The notes: generated from the letters alone by a model not told the origin. Numbered from the stretch's first letter, positions 1 through 8,643 are shown. The stretch: 38,855 nucleotides of DNA from Rhizobiales bacterium 32-66-11 (GCA_002304505.1 NCEH01000012.1:1-38855); one strand, 5' to 3'. Numbers and translations are program-made.

Positions 1-3000
1 AACAGGCGAAATGCCTCCTCTGCCCGGAAATCATCGAAGGTCTCCATGATGTCGTCCGCAACGAACGGCACCGTGCTGCGGCTCCGCACGAACTCCTGAT
101 AGCCGGCCACCCTGAGGGCCAGGTAGAGCTGGAAGCGTGTTCCTTTCGAGAGTTCATCGGCAGCCTTTGATCCGCCGGCCGAGGAGAGTGCGATGAGCGT
201 CTCGCCATCCTTTCCCGGCTGAGCGGCAAGGCCCCGATAGGCACCGCGACTGATGGTGCTGAAGGCTGCGGACGCCCGCTGCATCATCGAGCTGCGGTGA
301 TGCTCACGATAACTGGCGAGTGCACGCTCCGTCGCGACGATGCCGGCGCGGAGTTGAAAATAGCGCATCGCGCCGTCCTCGATCTCCAGCAGGGTCGTTC
401 GCCGGCGCTCCTCGATCTCGGCGACCTTCGCGTCGCCGCCAATCGCCTCGACCTTGTCGGCCGCCGCCGACCGGGCGGCGAAAAGCTCCTGGCACCGCTG
501 GTCTTGATCCTCGAACCGGGCTTTCAGCTCGATCAGCTCGGCATCGAGAGCCGCCCTGTCCAACCCGTCGAGCGCAGCCTCGGCATCGGCGAGGCTGGAG
601 GCCCGTATGGCATCGAGAATCTCCTGCCCGGCCTCGTCAGCGGCTGCCCGGAGCTGCCGCCGCTGCTCAATATCCGCGAGCCGCGCCGCGACCTCGTCCA
701 GTGATGCGACCGAGAACAACGTGGTCATCCGGCTTTTCTGAACCTCGTGGACGGAGACAGCGTCCGCCAGGGCTCGCTGGTGCCCCTCCGCCTCCGCCAG
801 CTTTCCGGCAAGGTCCGCCTGGCGCCCACGCTCGGCTCCCGCCTGCCGGACCTTCTCCGCGATCCGCTGCGCGGCATCGAGGAGCGGCATCCCCTCGGCT
901 GGAATTCCCACCCCATCCGCGAGGCTGGTGACTTCATCCCGAAACGCGGCCTGGTCCTTCTCCATCTTCCCGATGCGGTCGATGAAGCCCGCCTGCTTCT
1001 CGATCGTAGGTCCAAGATCGGCGATCGCTGCGAGAATTTCACGCACGACACCCACGGCCGGCACGCCCGCCATGTCGCCAAGCCAACAGCCATCACAGGC
1101 GCCGGCCCATGCTTCAGCCCAGACGTCTTCATCGGCCTGCGCCTGCCTTGCCGCGCCCTCGCGCGCCGCGACGTCGCGTTCCCTCTCCCTCAGCTCCGCC
1201 CGAAGGCGCTGAACCTCGGCCTCGCGGTCAAGCGCTGCCTGCGCGGTCGCGAGAAGGGCGTCGAAGCCTCCATCTGCCTCGTGGGGAACGCCCGCCCGGT
1301 CGAGCGCGACGCGCATGCGGTCCTGCGCTGCTGCGGCATCCGTCTGCGCCGCCCGAAGATCACGGTCGGCGCTGCGGGCCGCCTCGCGCGCTTCCAGCGC
1401 CTTGTCGCGGCGCCCGAGCCACGCCTCAAGCTCGACCAAGGTGAGCGAGGCGGCGAGAGAAGGCCACATGAAGCGGACCGCCGCCTCAACCTGCGTGTCC
1501 AGGCCGCTCAATGCCCCGGCGGCGCCGTCCTTCAGCTCGGCGGCACGGTCGAGGTCGGCCTGTGCGACCGCGAGCGCCCGGCCGCTCTGATGCAGCTTGG
1601 CAAGCTCGGACATGTGCGAGAACCGCCCGGCGCCGACCATGTCGTCGCGGCGCAGCGCAGCCTCGAAGGCATCCGCCGACGCCGTATCGAGATCACGCCG
1701 GTGCGCGGCCCATGCCTGCTCGCGCGAAGCGCGGATGTCGGCGGCCTCCCGATCGGTGAGCACCCCGGCGACCAAAGCGTAGCTCGCGCGCTCCGCTTCC
1801 AGGTGCCGAACCTGCGTCGTCAGCCGCTCGACGTCGTTCCCATGCCGCGCCAGCACGGTCTCGGCCTCGGTCCGCGCAACCTTCCAGTGCCGCACCGCAT
1901 CCGGACCAGGGCAACACATGCCGGCAAGGTCATCGGCCGTCCCCTGCCAGGGCCGAAGCGCGCGGAGGCGGTCGTCCAGTGTCTCGCGCGCAGCGCTGCG
2001 GGATCCCTCGGCCAGGCGGCCGCGCGCCGCGTGGTCAGAGGACCGCAGCGCCGCCACGGTGGTCGCCAGTTCCGCCATCGCGTGGTCGCGCTCTGGAGCG
2101 GCCCCGGGCTCCGCCGCCGGCAATTTCGCCGCGGTCTCAGCGAGACGGGAGCGCGCATCCGCAAGCTCTCTCGCAGCATTGCGGATGGCAGCGTCAATGC
2201 CCGAGCGCGCTTCGATGAGGTCACGCAGCCGCCCGACGGTGGCCGCCGTCAGGACAAGACGCGCAGGATCCGCCTCCCCTTCCCGCTCGATGCGCTGCAG
2301 GATCCCCGAGATGACGAGGCCGAGCTGCCGCACCTCCAGCCGTCTTTCGGGAATATCCTTCTCTGCGGTGACGTGGCGCGCCCGCAGCTCGGCCAGCCGC
2401 TCTACCCGCTCAGTGAGCTGTAGCGCCGCCTCGTCAACCACGATGGCTTCGACCTCGTCGGCGAGCCGCGCCACGTCTTCGCGGCGACTCCTCGCCTGGA
2501 CGCCAAGCTCGATCTCCGCCTTCCGGAGCGCGGGCAGCTCCTGCGCCCACTCCGGCGGCGCGTCGGGCACCCCGGCGAGCGGCTCCAGGCGTTCACGCAG
2601 GCTGCGCAGCGCTGCGAGCCGGGGCAGCACGCCGAGATGGCGCTGGATTTCATCCATGCGCGCCTGGAGGCCGGCGCGCCCGGCAATGGCCTCGTCATAC
2701 TGGGCCCGGGCGCGATCGCGCGTTTCCACGAGGCGCGCATGCTCCGATGCCAGGGTGTCGAACTGCTCCCGCTCGGTCTTCAGGTCCACCAGGCGGGCTT
2801 TGAAGTCCGCAAGCTTGCCGCTGCGCGCCCGGTATTTGTAGAAGCCGTCCGCTTCGCCTCTCAACTCGACCAGCTTGTGACTGAGATGGGCAAGGCCCGC
2901 GCTGGCGGAAAACAGCAGCTGCCCGAGATCGCCCTTGCTCGCCAGGATGCTCTCGCCGCCCTTTTCAAGCGTCTCGTCATCGAGCGAGAACATCATGCGG

Positions 3001-3362
3001 TAGGCGTCGCGCTCGATACCGCCCAACTCGCCGCGGATCGCGGTTTCGGGGATCGGACGGCCCTCCATGTCCAGCAGGCTATTCTGCTGTCGCTTGATGC
3101 GCGCGAATTCATGGGTCTCTCCGGCGACCTCCAGAGCCCCGCCAACCCGCATGGTCGAATAAGGATGGAGAAAATCGTAAGGGCTTTGCGGGCCGATCCC
3201 GAACAGCAGGTCGAGGAACGCCGCGAAAGCCGTCGATTTGCCGGCCTCGTTCGGACCGTAGATGACATGCAGGTCCGGCTGTCCTGCGAGCCGTTGGCCG
3301 AAGTCGATGACGCGATCGGTGAACTTTCCGTAGCGGATGAGATCGAGGCGGCGCAGGCGCAT
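1..3362 (-). CDS. YhaN-like AAA/SMC-type ATPase, C-terminus cut by window edge
   Basis: This is a long SbcC/Rad50-like ATPase of the YhaN type, expected to work with the nuclease encoded just upstream in processing DNA ends. The N-terminus begins MRLRRLDLIRYGKF and has a Walker A motif GPNEAGKST at about residues 36-44. The middle is rich in Arg, Glu, Ala and Leu, as in a coiled coil. Near the window edge the frame reads ELSKGTRFQLYLALR (ABC-signature-like) and then PFVADDIMETFDDF (Walker B), so nearly the whole of a protein of about 1,120 or more residues is present. The ATG at 3362 lies one base after the stop of the preceding gene, so the two are surely cotranscribed. The family is known from sequence; the DNA-repair role is inferred from SbcCD-like relatives. 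Confidence 0.9.
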   Translation of the reverse strand, partial: MRLRRLDLIRYGKFTDRVIDFGQRLAGQPDLHVIYGPNEAGKSTAFAAFLDLLFGIGPQSPYDFLHPYSTMRVGGALEVAGETHEFARIKRQQNSLLDMEGRPIPETAIRGELGGIERDAYRMMFSLDDETLEKGGESILASKGDLGQLLFSASAGLAHLSHKLVELRGEADGFYKYRARSGKLADFKARLVDLKTEREQFDTLASEHARLVETRDRARAQYDEAIAGRAGLQARMDEIQRHLGVLPRLAALRSLRERLEPLAGVPDAPPEWAQELPALRKAEIELGVQARSRREDVARLADEVEAIVVDEAALQLTERVERLAELRARHVTAEKDIPERRLEVRQLGLVISGILQRIEREGEADPARLVLTAATVGRLRDLIEARSGIDAAIRNAARELADARSRLAETAAKLPAAEPGAAPERDHAMAELATTVAALRSSDHAARGRLAEGSRSAARETLDDRLRALRPWQGTADDLAGMCCPGPDAVRHWKVARTEAETVLARHGNDVERLTTQVRHLEAERASYALVAGVLTDREAADIRASREQAWAAHRRDLDTASADAFEAALRRDDMVGAGRFSHMSELAKLHQSGRALAVAQADLDRAAELKDGAAGALSGLDTQVEAAVRFMWPSLAASLTLVELEAWLGRRDKALEAREAARSADRDLRAAQTDAAAAQDRMRVALDRAGVPHEADGGFDALLATAQAALDREAEVQRLRAELRERERDVAAREGAARQAQADEDVWAEAWAGACDGCWLGDMAGVPAVGVVREILAAIADLGPTIEKQAGFIDRIGKMEKDQAAFRDEVTSLADGVGIPAEGMPLLDAAQRIAEKVRQAGAERGRQADLAGKLAEAEGHQRALADAVSVHEVQKSRMTTLFSVASLDEVAARLADIEQRRQLRAAADEAGQEILDAIRASSLADAEAALDGLDRAALDAELIELKARFEDQDQRCQELFAARSAAADKVEAIGGDAKVAEIEERRRTTLLEIEDGAMRYFQLRAGIVATERALASYREHHRSSMMQRASAAFSTISRGAYRGLAAQPGKDGETLIALSSAGGSKAADELSKGTRFQLYLALRVAGYQEFVRSRSTVPFVADDIMETFDDFRAEEAFRL

Positions 3363-3363
3363 G

Positions 3364-4632
3364 TCAGGCGCCTCCTTCGGCCGCCTGAAGGCGCGCGACG
3401 ACATCATCGGCGCCGGCTCGCGCCAATCGCGCGAGCACCTCCCGAGCGGCGGCCTCGTCAGCACCGAGAATGTCGCGGCATTCCTGCGGCAACTGGCCTT
3501 TCAGCTCGTCCGCGATGGCGGCGAGGTCCGCCCGGAAGGCGTCGGAATCCAGGACGTCTCTTTCGATCAGATGATGAAGCTCGGAGACGGGATCGCCCGA
3601 TGCTTCGGCGACCTGTCCGGGCAGGCGGCAGGAAATCTCCAGCTTCTCCACCCAGCACGAGCCGACGATGGAGGCCCGTTCGTCGGCCTCGGCCTTAAGC
3701 AGATCCGCGTCGCGCCGGATGCGCCACGCCAACGGCGTTGCCCCGCTCACCTGCAGGCGGGTGACGAGGTGCTCCGAGCGGACGGCATCCCGCGTCTGTT
3801 CCAGTCCACGGGTGACGACCGATACGAGATCCCGCCAGTCATCCAGCCCCGTCGCGTCGATTGAGACGCGCTCGAACTGCGCGATGCTGGTGTCCCGCTC
3901 GTCGAGATGCACCGAGCCATCGTCACCAATGGTGACGAGAGTGACGGATTTCGCGTCGGCCTCGTTGATATCGCGCCCCTGCGGCATGCCCGGCATCACG
4001 ATAGTGCAGTCCCCTTCGACAACCGACCGCCTGTGCACATGGCCGAGCGCCCAGTATCTGAAGCCAGTGCCCGCGAGATCGCCGATGCTGCAGGGCGAAT
4101 AAAGGTCGTGGCCCGGCGCGCCGGCGAGGCTGGTATGGAGAAGGCCGATGTTGATGGCGCCGTCCGTGCGCGGCTTGTATCTGCTGAGGAGGCTCTCCGG
4201 TGCATGGGGTTGGGCGAAGCTGAGGCCGTGAATCACGACGGGCACGCTTCCCGGCTTCCGCTCGACCTCGATCGCATCCGCCCTGCCCCCGAACACCTTC
4301 ACCGTATCGGGCAGAACCAGCTCCTTCGTGATCCTCGACATCGCATCGTGATTGCCGCGAATGATGAAGACCCGGATGCCGGCCTCATGCAGACGCCGGA
4401 GCTGTTCCGCCAGAAACCTGGCGGTTTTCATGGAGGTTTGATCGCCGTCGTAGAGATCGCCGGCGAGGAGAAGCGCGTCGACCTGCTCCTCAAGGCAAAG
4501 GTCGATGATGCGTACGAAGGCACGCCGCGTCGCGGTGCTGATCAACTCAGCGAGGTTGGCATCCCGCAGCGCGAGCGAGCGAAGAGGCGAGTCCAGATGG
4601 ACATCCGCCGCGTGAACAAAGCTATATGCCAT
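3364..4632 (-). CDS. YhaO-like metallophosphoesterase (SbcD/Mre11-type exonuclease)
   Basis: A 422-residue calcineurin-like phosphoesterase of the YhaO/SbcD type, predicted to be the nuclease subunit paired with the YhaN-like ATPase. Metal-binding motifs are visible in order: ADVHLD (D10, H12), GDLYD (D59), GNHD (N94, H95) and a later GHVH (in ALGHVHRR). An in-frame upstream codon would add 21 residues, but the ATG at 4632 is preceded by GAGGGGGG at good ribosome-binding distance and gives the usual family N-terminus (MAYSFVHAADVHLDSP). The stop codon is one base from the ATG of the ATPase gene, so translation is probably coupled. Confidence 0.92.
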   Translation of the reverse strand: MAYSFVHAADVHLDSPLRSLALRDANLAELISTATRRAFVRIIDLCLEEQVDALLLAGDLYDGDQTSMKTARFLAEQLRRLHEAGIRVFIIRGNHDAMSRITKELVLPDTVKVFGGRADAIEVERKPGSVPVVIHGLSFAQPHAPESLLSRYKPRTDGAINIGLLHTSLAGAPGHDLYSPCSIGDLAGTGFRYWALGHVHRRSVVEGDCTIVMPGMPQGRDINEADAKSVTLVTIGDDGSVHLDERDTSIAQFERVSIDATGLDDWRDLVSVVTRGLEQTRDAVRSEHLVTRLQVSGATPLAWRIRRDADLLKAEADERASIVGSCWVEKLEISCRLPGQVAEASGDPVSELHHLIERDVLDSDAFRADLAAIADELKGQLPQECRDILGADEAAAREVLARLARAGADDVVARLQAAEGGA

Positions 4633-4654
4633 CGCCCCCCTCGCTTCCGGCGCT

Positions 4655-4912
4655 TTAGACAGGCGGCTTATACGCGTGCGCCGGCACCAGATCATCCAAA
4701 AGCAGTTCCCTGAAAAGCGTCAGGGGAGACCGAATTCGCTCATCCTGCATCAGGCGGAGGTGATCCGGCATCACATAGCGCGCGACGAGGCGCGGTATCC
4801 AACGAATGGAAAACACCGCCGAGCGGATCGGATCCAACACCACGCGGATTTGGGGTTGGTGGAGATGATAGGCTTCAGCAACATCGCCGGATGACGATGG
4901 TCGCGGGTTTTT
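4655..4912 (-). pseudogene. 5'-less open frame before yhaO-like gene, possible truncated gene
   Basis: An open frame of 85 codons with no ATG near its beginning; only an internal GTG at 4843 could start it. It opens right after a TAA at 4913-4915 inside an A-rich stretch and ends 22 bases before the start of the phosphoesterase gene, a typical operon spacing. The translation (for example SIRWIPRLVARYVMPDHLRL) reads like a real globular protein, but I do not recognise it. It may be the tail of the first gene of the yhaO operon, cut where the metal island joined. It could equally be a chance frame. No function is assigned. Confidence 0.3.
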
Positions 4913-5025
4913 TTAGAAGGTAGAAGTTACCGAACTTGCGACCCTACGCCAAAAACTCGGCGACGCTCAGCAGAGCAGCACTGTTAAGCGGCGCCCCACC
5001 TCTGCGCAGCAGTTCTCGATGATCA

Positions 5026-5055
5026 GCATTGGCCGCCAAATTCGGCGGCCAATGC
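5026..5055 (-). terminator. Strong hairpin after the leftward metal operon
   Basis: GCATTGGCCGCC and GGCGGCCAATGC form a perfect 12-bp inverted repeat around a 6-base loop (AAATTC). It starts 11 bases beyond the stop codon of the anchor-protein gene, the last of the leftward operon. There is no clear T-run after it on the minus strand, so it may be an RNA 3'-end stabiliser or a non-canonical terminator rather than a classical intrinsic terminator. Apart from it I see nothing definite in 4913-5065. Confidence 0.6.
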
Positions 5056-5065
5056 GCTACCATCG

Positions 5066-5716
5066 TCAGATCATCCGCTTGATGTCAGCATAGCTGCCGT
5101 TCGTCCTCAGGGTGACCGTGACGTCACCTGTCCCCCGGTTCCGCCAGAACCAACCATGGTTCCCGTCGAACGCCGCCGTGACCGTGCCTTGGTCCGAGGA
5201 CGCTCCACGACCCTTTTCGTAGCTCGTCTCCTGACCACCGCCGTCGCCGTGGAGATCGAAGTTCACCACCCCACCCGTGACGGTCCAGGAGAAGTCCGCC
5301 TTCGCGCCTTTCACCATGGCGAGCTTCACTTCGGCGCCTTGTCCCGGCTTCAACACGATGGTCACCTCGTCCGTGCGGGGCGCCGGTGCAGTTTGGGCAT
5401 TCGCTGAGCCGATGAGAAGCTCCGCGAAGATCTGTCCCATCAGGCTGGAGCGCGGCCCCGGAGCGGCGGGGGAGATGGCGCCCTGCTGGTCCTTGCGCCT
5501 GTCCTGCTCGGCTTCCGCGGCGAGCTGGGATTTGATCTCGCCCATCTCGGTGAGGCCGAGGGCCCGGCCAATGCCCGTGGGATCGATGGCGTATTCAGCC
5601 GGGAGAACGATGGTCACCAGGATCGCCGCCGCAGCGACAACGGCGATGATGGTGGAGCGCACGAGCTGCCCGGACGTGGGAAGCTCGGCGCGGCTGGGCA
5701 TGTCGGTGTTGTACAT
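5066..5716 (-). CDS. Membrane-anchored accessory protein of metal-resistance cluster
   Basis: A 216-residue protein with a short cytoplasmic N-terminus, one membrane segment (about residues 17-36, STIIAVVAAAAILVTIVLP) and a periplasmic remainder with an Ala/Gln-rich linker and a C-terminal beta-rich domain (VTIVLKPGQGAEVKL, NHGWFWRN). Proteins like this are commonly found beside HupE/UreJ proteins in metal-resistance clusters; their function is unknown. The ATG at 5716 is preceded by AGGAA, and codons further upstream in this frame overlap the HupE gene and are not used. It is last in the leftward operon, 23 bases after the HupE stop. A role in presenting metal to the membrane protein is only a guess. 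Confidence 0.85.
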   Translation of the reverse strand: MYNTDMPSRAELPTSGQLVRSTIIAVVAAAAILVTIVLPAEYAIDPTGIGRALGLTEMGEIKSQLAAEAEQDRRKDQQGAISPAAPGPRSSLMGQIFAELLIGSANAQTAPAPRTDEVTIVLKPGQGAEVKLAMVKGAKADFSWTVTGGVVNFDLHGDGGGQETSYEKGRGASSDQGTVTAAFDGNHGWFWRNRGTGDVTVTLRTNGSYADIKRMI

Positions 5717-5739
5717 GGATTCAAGTTCCTTCTTCGCGT

Positions 5740-6471
5740 TCAGGAAACGAACCAGCCGGTGATCTGGTAGCCGATCAGCACGAACCCGGCGGTCATCATG
5801 AGGACGTTGGCGGTGTAGGCGTGACGGAAGAAGCTTGGGGTCTTCCGCCAGAAGCCCATGACGATGAGGATGGCGCCCAGCGCCAGGAGTTGCCCGATCT
5901 CCACGCCGACATTGAAGGCGAGGAGGTTGGGGACGAGGCCGTCGGGCGAGATGTTGTATTCGATGATCTTCGTCGACAGGCCGAAGCCGTGGAAGAAGCC
6001 GAAGATCAGGGTGGCGAGCTTGGTGTCCGGCTGGAATCCGAACCACCTTTGGTAGGCGCCCATGTTGTCGAGCGCCTTGTAGACCACCGAGAGGCCGATG
6101 ATGGCATCGATGATGTAGCTGTTGATCCCGACGTTGAAATAGACGCCGAGCAGCATGGTCGTCGAATGGCCGATGGCGAACAGACTGACATAGATGCCGA
6201 TGTGCTTCATCCGATAGAGAAAGAAGATCACGCCGAACAGGAACAGGATGTGGTCGTATCCCGTGACCATGTGCTTGGCCCCGAGATAGATGAACGGCAT
6301 CAGGTTGATGCCCGTGATCTCCTGGATATAGCCTTTGTCACCTTCGGCCACGGCATGGGCAAAGGCGCCGCCACAAAGGAATGGGAAGGCCAACAAGGCA
6401 AGCAGGAACGGAAAGGCCGATCGCCAGCGCACGAATACGCCTGGCGGGCCCATGGACATGGGTCCTCTCAT
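5740..6471 (-). CDS. HupE/UreJ-family membrane protein (nickel/cobalt-type transporter)
   Basis: A 243-residue polytopic protein of the HupE/UreJ family, whose members are linked to nickel or cobalt movement. After a signal-like N-terminus ending in AFAHAVAEGDKGYI come several membrane helices with polar histidine and aspartate residues: GAKHMVTGYDHILFL, FAIGHSTTMLLG and FGFFHGFGLS. The start is ambiguous. ATG 6522 overlaps the preceding stop as ATGA, which suggests coupling, but ATG 6471 has a well-placed GGAG and gives a cleaner signal peptide, so I prefer it. Direction of transport (import, or export from the periplasm) cannot be read from sequence; the setting among efflux genes argues for a resistance role. 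Confidence 0.88.
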   Translation of the reverse strand: MRGPMSMGPPGVFVRWRSAFPFLLALLAFPFLCGGAFAHAVAEGDKGYIQEITGINLMPFIYLGAKHMVTGYDHILFLFGVIFFLYRMKHIGIYVSLFAIGHSTTMLLGVYFNVGINSYIIDAIIGLSVVYKALDNMGAYQRWFGFQPDTKLATLIFGFFHGFGLSTKIIEYNISPDGLVPNLLAFNVGVEIGQLLALGAILIVMGFWRKTPSFFRHAYTANVLMMTAGFVLIGYQITGWFVS

Positions 6472-6518
6472 GGGAACTCCGATCTCGTCGTTGGGAATGG
6501 CCGCCGAGGCGGCCGCGA

Positions 6519-6908
6519 TCATGCGACGGAGATCTGGCGCGGGGGGCGGTCGAGCCGGGATTGCTCACCCGGAAGCTGGACGGACACGCGCGTTGCGGTC
6601 CAATCCCTCACCACGGAACACGCGATGATCATGCCGCCCGGAGGCACATTGGGCGTCTCATGGGAATGGTCGCCCGGATTATGGCCGTGGGAATGTCCCG
6701 GCTTCTGCTCCTCGCCCACGCCATCATCGTGCGCGTGGCCGTGCGCCTCGATCTGGGCGGCGAGTTCCGCATGGCGGACGGCCTCGGCCACGGCCGCCGA
6801 CGCGGGATCATGCGACGGGGACTGTCCGGCAGGAGGCAACGCAATGCCGAGCACCACCGCGATCGCGATGATGATGCGCAAGCCTGCCATGAGCGCCCGG
6901 GACTTCAT
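6519..6908 (-). CDS. Small exported histidine-rich protein, likely periplasmic metal binder
   Basis: A 129-residue protein with a signal peptide (MKSRALMAGLRIIIAIAVVLG, cleavage probably after the ALPPAGQ region). A histidine/aspartate-rich stretch at about residues 56-84 (AHGHAHDDG, GHSHGHNPGDHSHE) is well suited to bind Ni, Co or Zn. The C-terminal part (GMIIACSVVRDWTATRVSVQLPG) is not recognised. It is the first gene of the leftward operon and its stop overlaps an alternative ATG of the HupE gene. Metal buffering in the periplasm is inferred from composition and context, not from a known family. Confidence 0.75.
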   Translation of the reverse strand: MKSRALMAGLRIIIAIAVVLGIALPPAGQSPSHDPASAAVAEAVRHAELAAQIEAHGHAHDDGVGEEQKPGHSHGHNPGDHSHETPNVPPGGMIIACSVVRDWTATRVSVQLPGEQSRLDRPPRQISVA

Positions 6909-6979
6909 GCCTGACGGTTATCCGGCTCAGTCTTAATGGATGGTTGCCGCTGGGGAATCAGCCCCGACATCGCCCTTGC

Positions 6980-7007
6980 AGTATCCCCTCCAGGGGGATA
7001 GGTACAA
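6980..7007 (-). promoter_or_regulatory. Leftward promoter with CsoR/RcnR-type operator in its spacer
   Basis: A perfect 7-bp inverted repeat TATCCCC-N5-GGGGATA lies at 6982-7000, with the G/C-tract and flanking A/T arms typical of CsoR/RcnR-family operators. On the minus strand it fills the spacer of a plausible sigma-70 promoter: TTGTAC (7007-7002), 16 bases, GATACT (6985-6980). The repeat ends 10 bases before the repressor ATG, so a bound repressor could also block rightward transcription or initiation. Operator type is established knowledge of the family; its use here by the adjacent repressor is inference. Confidence 0.72.
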
Positions 7008-7010
7008 GGC

Positions 7011-7292
7011 ATGACCGAAGAGACCCATCGCCACACCACGCACCCGGACATCGTCAAGCGGCTGAAGCGCGCCGAAGGGCATCTCCGGAGCATCGTCGAG
7101 ATGATCGAAGCGGGACGCCCATGCCTCGACGTCGCGCAGCAGCTCCACGCCGTGGAGAAGGCGATCTGCCAGGCCAAGAAGACCCTGATCCAAGACCACC
7201 TCGACCATTGCCTCGAGGACGCCGTCGGAAATTTGGGGCGCGACCAGCGCCGCGCCATCGACGAGTTCAAGGAAATCACCAAGTACCTGTGA
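7011..7292 (+). CDS. CsoR/RcnR-family metal-sensing transcriptional repressor
   Basis: A 93-residue all-helical repressor (DUF156 family) that releases its operator on metal binding. Candidate ligands are Cys38 (GRPCLDV), His63 and Cys67 (QDHLDHCLE), with the 25- and 4-residue spacings of the family. The C-H-C pattern matches the CsoR/InrS type rather than the C-H-H of RcnR, while the His-rich N-terminus (THRHTTH, H6, H8, H11) could supply an extra ligand as in Ni/Co sensors. It sits between an operator and a CDF exporter gene that starts 8 bases after its stop. Nickel or cobalt sensing is therefore likely, but the metal cannot be fixed from sequence alone. Confidence 0.93.
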   Translation: MTEETHRHTTHPDIVKRLKRAEGHLRSIVEMIEAGRPCLDVAQQLHAVEKAICQAKKTLIQDHLDHCLEDAVGNLGRDQRRAIDEFKEITKYL

Positions 7293-7299
7293 GGACCCC

Positions 7300-8643
7300 A
7301 TGTGGACCGCGATCAAGGACTGGCTGGGCTTCGGCGGCCGGGACATTACGCTTGGGCACGGACACGATCATGACGATGAGGCGGGAGGCCATGGCCACAC
7401 CCACGGCGTGATCGATCCCAGCCTTTCCTCGTCGGAGCGCGGCGTCTGGGCCATCAAGTGGTCCTTCGTGATCCTGGCGATCACCGCCGTCCTGCAACTG
7501 ATCGTCGTGGTCATATCGGGCAGCGTGGCGCTAGCCGCCGACATGATCCATAACGTCGCCGACGCGACGACCGCGATCCCGCTGTGGATCGCCTTCGTGC
7601 TCGTGCGCCGGAAGCCGACCGCGACCTTCAATTACGGCCTCGGGCGGGTGGAGGACCTCGCCGGCATGGCGATCATCCTCATCGTCCTCTTCAGCGCCAT
7701 CGTCGCGGCGTGGGAGTCCATCGACCGCCTGATGCACCCCGAGCCCATCACGCAGCTTCTCTGGGTTGCCATCGCGGGTGTCATCGGCTTCATCGGCAAC
7801 GAGGCGGTCGCCATCTTCCGGATCAAGGTGGGTAGGGAGATGAACAGCGCCGCCCTGATCGCGGACGGCTACCATGCGCGCACCGACGGCCTGACGAGCC
7901 TCGCGGTGGTGCTCGGCGCCTTCGGCGTCTGGATGGGCTTCCCCCTGGCCGATCCGATCATCGGCCTCCTGATCACCATCGCCATCTTCGGCATCGTCTG
8001 GCAGTCGGCCCGCGCCGTGATCACCCGCAGCCTCGACGGCATCGAGCCGGCGGTGACGGATGAAATCCGGCATGCCGCCGAACATGTTCCGGGTGTGCGG
8101 GGCGTGGTGGATGCCAAGGCCCGCTGGCTCGGCCACAAGCTGCGCGCCGAAGTGACCATCGCGGTGGACAAGACGCTGACCGTCGCCGATGCCAACGCCA
8201 TCTCGGCCCGGCTCGAAAGCGAACTTCACGCCCACATCGCGCCGCTTGAGGCGGTGAGCGTGCAGTTCGACCATTCCGACGCGGTCTTCGACATGCCCGC
8301 CGCAAGCGGCGGACACCACCACGCGCCGGCCCCCTTCCGCGTACTGACGCCCCTCGCCGATGGCGAGCTTCAGATCGTCGACACGCCGGAGGGAGAGCGT
8401 ATGAGGCTGACGCTGGTCCGGGGCATCCAGGGCCTCGATGCCATGGTGAAGATCGACCGCCCCGGCGGGCTGGTGGAAACCCTGCCACTGCTTCCGGCCT
8501 CAAAGGATCACAAGCTCTTCCAGAGCACGGTCGCGCCGGACGAACCCCACGAGTTCAACGCCCAGCTCCTGCTCAGTGACAATGACGGCCAGGAAGAAGT
8601 CCTGCCGTTCCGCATGGAGGAGCCGGAAGGCCACCACCATTGA
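7300..8643 (+). CDS. dmeF: Cation diffusion facilitator exporter, DmeF-like, with extended C-terminus
   Basis: A 447-residue CDF-family antiporter predicted to export Co, Ni or similar divalent metals from cytoplasm to periplasm. The His-rich N-terminus (GHGHDHDD, HGHTHG) precedes six membrane helices. Metal-site pairs are visible in TM2 (H84-x3-D88, in IHNVAD) and TM5 (H192-x3-D196, in YHARTD). After the cytoplasmic domain (to about residue 325) there is an extra domain of about 100 residues ending in EGHHH, not present in ordinary CDF proteins of about 300 residues. GAGGA precedes the ATG. The regulator-then-exporter order resembles dmeR-dmeF; the symbol is given on that basis and is tentative. 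Confidence 0.9.
   Translation: MWTAIKDWLGFGGRDITLGHGHDHDDEAGGHGHTHGVIDPSLSSSERGVWAIKWSFVILAITAVLQLIVVVISGSVALAADMIHNVADATTAIPLWIAFVLVRRKPTATFNYGLGRVEDLAGMAIILIVLFSAIVAAWESIDRLMHPEPITQLLWVAIAGVIGFIGNEAVAIFRIKVGREMNSAALIADGYHARTDGLTSLAVVLGAFGVWMGFPLADPIIGLLITIAIFGIVWQSARAVITRSLDGIEPAVTDEIRHAAEHVPGVRGVVDAKARWLGHKLRAEVTIAVDKTLTVADANAISARLESELHAHIAPLEAVSVQFDHSDAVFDMPAASGGHHHAPAPFRVLTPLADGELQIVDTPEGERMRLTLVRGIQGLDAMVKIDRPGGLVETLPLLPASKDHKLFQSTVAPDEPHEFNAQLLLSDNDGQEEVLPFRMEEPEGHHH

Noticed and set aside
747..2423. Long plus-strand open frame of 558 codons
   Set aside because: It is antisense to the YhaN-like ATPase, whose motifs are clear on the minus strand. Its translation is low-complexity Arg/Pro/Gly-rich.
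6993..7010. Rightward sigma-70 promoter using TTGCAG at 6976 and a -10 at 6999
   Set aside because: The proposed -10 matches the consensus poorly and would make the repressor mRNA leaderless; not strong enough to list.
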